Notes under the pieces: model-generated
Told to the model about the DNA's origin: nothing
The model's input: only the letters and a program-made list of their open reading frames with translations
Databases searched by the model: none
Made by a program: the position numbers and the translations under genes
Part shown: one piece after another, positions 62,082 to 64,000 of the stretch
How the letters are laid out: each line of letters begins with the position of its first letter
Numbering within the stretch: the first letter of the stretch is position 1
From: Flintibacter faecis
GTDB taxonomy: Bacteria; Bacillota; Clostridia; Oscillospirales; Oscillospiraceae
Direction: 5' to 3'
DNA: 64,000 bases
Assembly (NCBI RefSeq): GCF_014287875.1
Contig: NZ_JACOPN010000001.1
Coordinates: 248,001-312,000 of the forward strand

Positions 62082-62426
62082 TTAGAAGGGCAGGTTCAGG
62101 CCCCCGGTGAGCTTGGACATGGTCCCGGCGGCATCTGCGTCGGCGGCACGCATGGCCTCGTTCACGGCGGCCACGATCATGTCCTGGAGCATCTCCACGT
62201 CCTCGGGGTCCACGGCCTCCGGGTCGATGACCAGGTTCTTCAGTTCGTGCTTGCCGTTCACCGTGGCGGACACCACACCGCCGCCGGCCGCCGCCTGATA
62301 CTCCTTCTCCTGCAGCTCCTGCTGCATTCTCATCATGTCCTGCTGCATCTTCTGGGCCTGCTTGAGCATGTTCATGTTCATGCCGCCGCCCATGCCGGGC
62401 ATCCGGCCGCCAAAACCTTTCGCCAT
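62082..62426 (-). CDS. ybaB: Nucleoid-associated protein YbaB/EbfC
   Basis: 114-aa DNA-binding dimer with the tweezer-like fold. A Gly/Met-rich start (MAKGFGGRMPGMGGGMNMNM), a long helix (LKQAQKMQQDMMRMQQELQEKEYQ), then the VSATVNGKHELKNLVIDPEAVDPEDVEMLQDMIVAAVNEAM core. Directly downstream of dnaX, its usual neighbour; recR, which commonly follows, is absent here. ATG 62426 lies 10 bases after AAGGAG. Confidence 0.93.
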   Translation of the reverse strand: MAKGFGGRMPGMGGGMNMNMLKQAQKMQQDMMRMQQELQEKEYQAAAGGGVVSATVNGKHELKNLVIDPEAVDPEDVEMLQDMIVAAVNEAMRAADADAAGTMSKLTGGLNLPF

Positions 62427-62475
62427 TTCGTTCAAACTCCTTTAAATATTGATTGTTCAGGTCGCTTGTGAAAGC

Positions 62476-64000
62476 TCACTGGATGGTCACGTTGTCAAAC
62501 TGCTCCCCAAAGGCCAACAGAGCATCCATGGCATCCTCTTTCGGGGGCTCTGCGGGCTTCTCCCGCTCACGCTCCACAGGGGCCGCACTCTGTACCGGGG
62601 CCGGTCCGGGCTCCTCCGGGGGCGGGGTGCCGCACACCACGCTGACCTGGGGGGCTCCGCCGAAGGAATCCGCCGCCGCCCGCTTCAGTCCCGCCAACAC
62701 AGCGGGCTTGTTCAGCATGGCCCGGGTGAATTCACTGTCCGTCCACAGGGTCAGGCTGCCGTTTTTCCACACGCCGGTGACCTTTTGCCCGTTGCTCAAA
62801 TAGGGGTGCACCGTGGGCGGGATCTTCCCCTTCAGTCCCGCTGCGAAGGAGGGCCAGAAGGCCCGGTCTCCGTCGGGAGGGCCTCCTGCCGGGACGCTCT
62901 GCTGCGGGGCGGGCTGGACCGCCGGACGGGCGGCGGGACGGGGGGCAGGCCGGACGGGCTCCGGCTCGGGCACGTCGAACACCCGCTCCATCTCCCCGGG
63001 GGCCGGGGGCTCCTCGGGCAGCGGGGGCCGCTCCTCCTCCCAAGGGGGGCGGTCCTCCTGAACGTTTGGGACCGCCGCAGGTCTCTTCTGCGGAGTCTGA
63101 GCCGGGCGGGAGACCGGTCTGGAGACGGCCTGGCTCTGGGCCGGGGGCTGGGTGGGGATACCGCCCTGGGTCAGGCGCTCCTCCAGCCGGGCCACCCGGG
63201 CGGCCAGCCCGGTCAGAGACTGGTCCAGGCTCTCGTCGCACAGGCGGATGAGACACAGCTCGGTGTCCGTGCGGCGGTTGCCGCTGCGGGGCAGGTCGGC
63301 CAGGGCACTCTGGAGCACGGTGAGCGTCTGCAGCAGCCGCTGGGCGGTGAACTGTTCCCCCAGGGCGCGCATGGTGGCCTCGTCATAGCCGCCAGTGAGC
63401 AGGGATGCGCCCCCCTGGGGGGCCGTCTTCCGCAGCAGCAGGTCCCGGGCCAGGGCGGACAGCTCCCCCAGGACGGAGGCCACGTCCTTCCCCCCGGCAT
63501 ACAGGCGGGCCAGGGTATCTAAGGCGGCGGCGGTGTCCCGCCGGGCGATCTGGTCCATGAGGGCGGCGGTCTCCAGATTGCCCGCCAGACCCAGCACGTC
63601 CAGAATTTCTTTCTCGTCCACTTTTGCCCGCCCGCCGGAGCACTGATCCAGCAGGGACAGGGCGTCCCGCAGGCCGCCGTCGGCCAGCCGGGCCAGCAGG
63701 GCGGCCCCGTCGGCGGTGAGGTCGATGCCCTCCTCCTGGGCCACATAGCCCAGCCGCTGGGCGATCTGCCCGGGCAGGATGCGCTTAAAGGCGAACTGCT
63801 GGCACCGGGAGCGGATGGTGGCCGGGACCTTGTGCAGCTCGGTGGTGGCCAGGATGAACATCAGGTGGGGGGGGGGCTCCTCCAGGATTTTCAGCAGGGC
63901 GTTGAAGGCGGGGGTGGACAGCATATGCACCTCGTCCACGATATACACCCGCTTGCGCACGGCGGCGGGGGTATACACCGCCTCGTCCCGCAGGGCCCGC
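62476..64000 (-). CDS. dnaX: DNA polymerase III gamma/tau subunit, 5' part missing
   Basis: 508 codons visible; the start lies beyond the right edge. Clamp-loader ATPase that assembles the replicative polymerase. Visible: Walker B VYIVDEVHMLSTPAFNALLKILEEPP, sensor 1 LATTELHKVPATIRSRCQ, SRC arginine finger, sensor 2 GGLRDALSLLDQ, the clamp-loader collar domain (AP..VLDVLGLAG...), then a long Pro/Arg-rich linker (about 40% of the visible part) and a C-terminal tau domain (DRAFWPSFAAGLKGKIPPTVHPYLSNG). The Walker A part is outside the window. ybaB follows 49 bases downstream. Confidence 0.93.
   Translation of the reverse strand, partial: RALRDEAVYTPAAVRKRVYIVDEVHMLSTPAFNALLKILEEPPPHLMFILATTELHKVPATIRSRCQQFAFKRILPGQIAQRLGYVAQEEGIDLTADGAALLARLADGGLRDALSLLDQCSGGRAKVDEKEILDVLGLAGNLETAALMDQIARRDTAAALDTLARLYAGGKDVASVLGELSALARDLLLRKTAPQGGASLLTGGYDEATMRALGEQFTAQRLLQTLTVLQSALADLPRSGNRRTDTELCLIRLCDESLDQSLTGLAARVARLEERLTQGGIPTQPPAQSQAVSRPVSRPAQTPQKRPAAVPNVQEDRPPWEEERPPLPEEPPAPGEMERVFDVPEPEPVRPAPRPAARPAVQPAPQQSVPAGGPPDGDRAFWPSFAAGLKGKIPPTVHPYLSNGQKVTGVWKNGSLTLWTDSEFTRAMLNKPAVLAGLKRAAADSFGGAPQVSVVCGTPPPEEPGPAPVQSAAPVEREREKPAEPPKEDAMDALLAFGEQFDNVTIQ

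Overview
The window is a GC-rich stretch of a low-branching Firmicutes chromosome, most likely an anaerobic gut member of the Oscillospiraceae (Flavonifractor / Intestinimonas / Lawsonibacter-like). This placement is inference from gene content: a tiny 2[4Fe-4S] ferredoxin, urocanate hydratase of the long form (673 aa), DUF4317, ATP-dependent PEP carboxykinase, a holin-like type I toxin and extragenic repeats of a kind common in that family. Shine-Dalgarno sites and sigma-A type promoters (TTGACA-N17-TATAAT) are easy to read. No rRNA, tRNA or CRISPR array was seen.

Layout. 0-5 kb: metY-type O-acetylhomoserine sulfhydrylase, then a response regulator / histidine kinase / GerMN lipoprotein set split by a cluster of extragenic repeats, and a ComEA-like protein. 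5-18 kb: D,D-carboxypeptidase, DUF4317, Ser/Thr symporter, a DUF1538 membrane protein with a tandem PII-like partner, a ClpC-type ATPase, ferredoxin, HlyIII/PAQR and MATE membrane proteins. 18-25 kb: formate/nitrite channel, hutI and hutU, pckA and rsmA. 25-32 kb: a complete phosphate regulon on the minus strand, pstS-pstC-pstA-pstB-phoU-phoB-phoR, with PhoB-box-like repeats in front of pstS.

32-33 kb holds a compact type I toxin-antitoxin locus: a 28-aa membrane toxin and a convergent antisense RNA sharing one bidirectional terminator. 33-38.5 kb: a P1B-ATPase-like protein whose catalytic motifs are degraded, RlmB and FtsH. 38.6-42.7 kb is an accessory island: a single-chain MmeI-type restriction-modification enzyme with a compositionally foreign recognition domain, followed by a DUF2971 gene broken by an exact 23-bp tandem duplication, then a long extragenic palindrome. 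42.7-47.6 kb: YchF, a two-part chromate transporter, an amidohydrolase and a sodium:solute symporter.

47,700-50,376 is a 2,677-bp mobile element: 17-bp perfect inverted ends, a 10-bp target duplication, a LysM-domain secreted protein as cargo, and only a C-terminal remnant of an IS4-type transposase. It looks like a mobile insertion cassette (MIC) moved in trans, and it landed in the rho-independent terminator of cca.

50.4-64 kb: cca; a LysR-controlled operon (NhaC-type antiporter, 2-hydroxyacid dehydrogenase, DapA-family lyase, P5C dehydrogenase) whose three enzymes match the last steps of mammalian-style hydroxyproline catabolism; a biotin operon bioY-bioB-bioD-bioA with two BirA-type operators; then ybaB and dnaX, which runs off the right edge.
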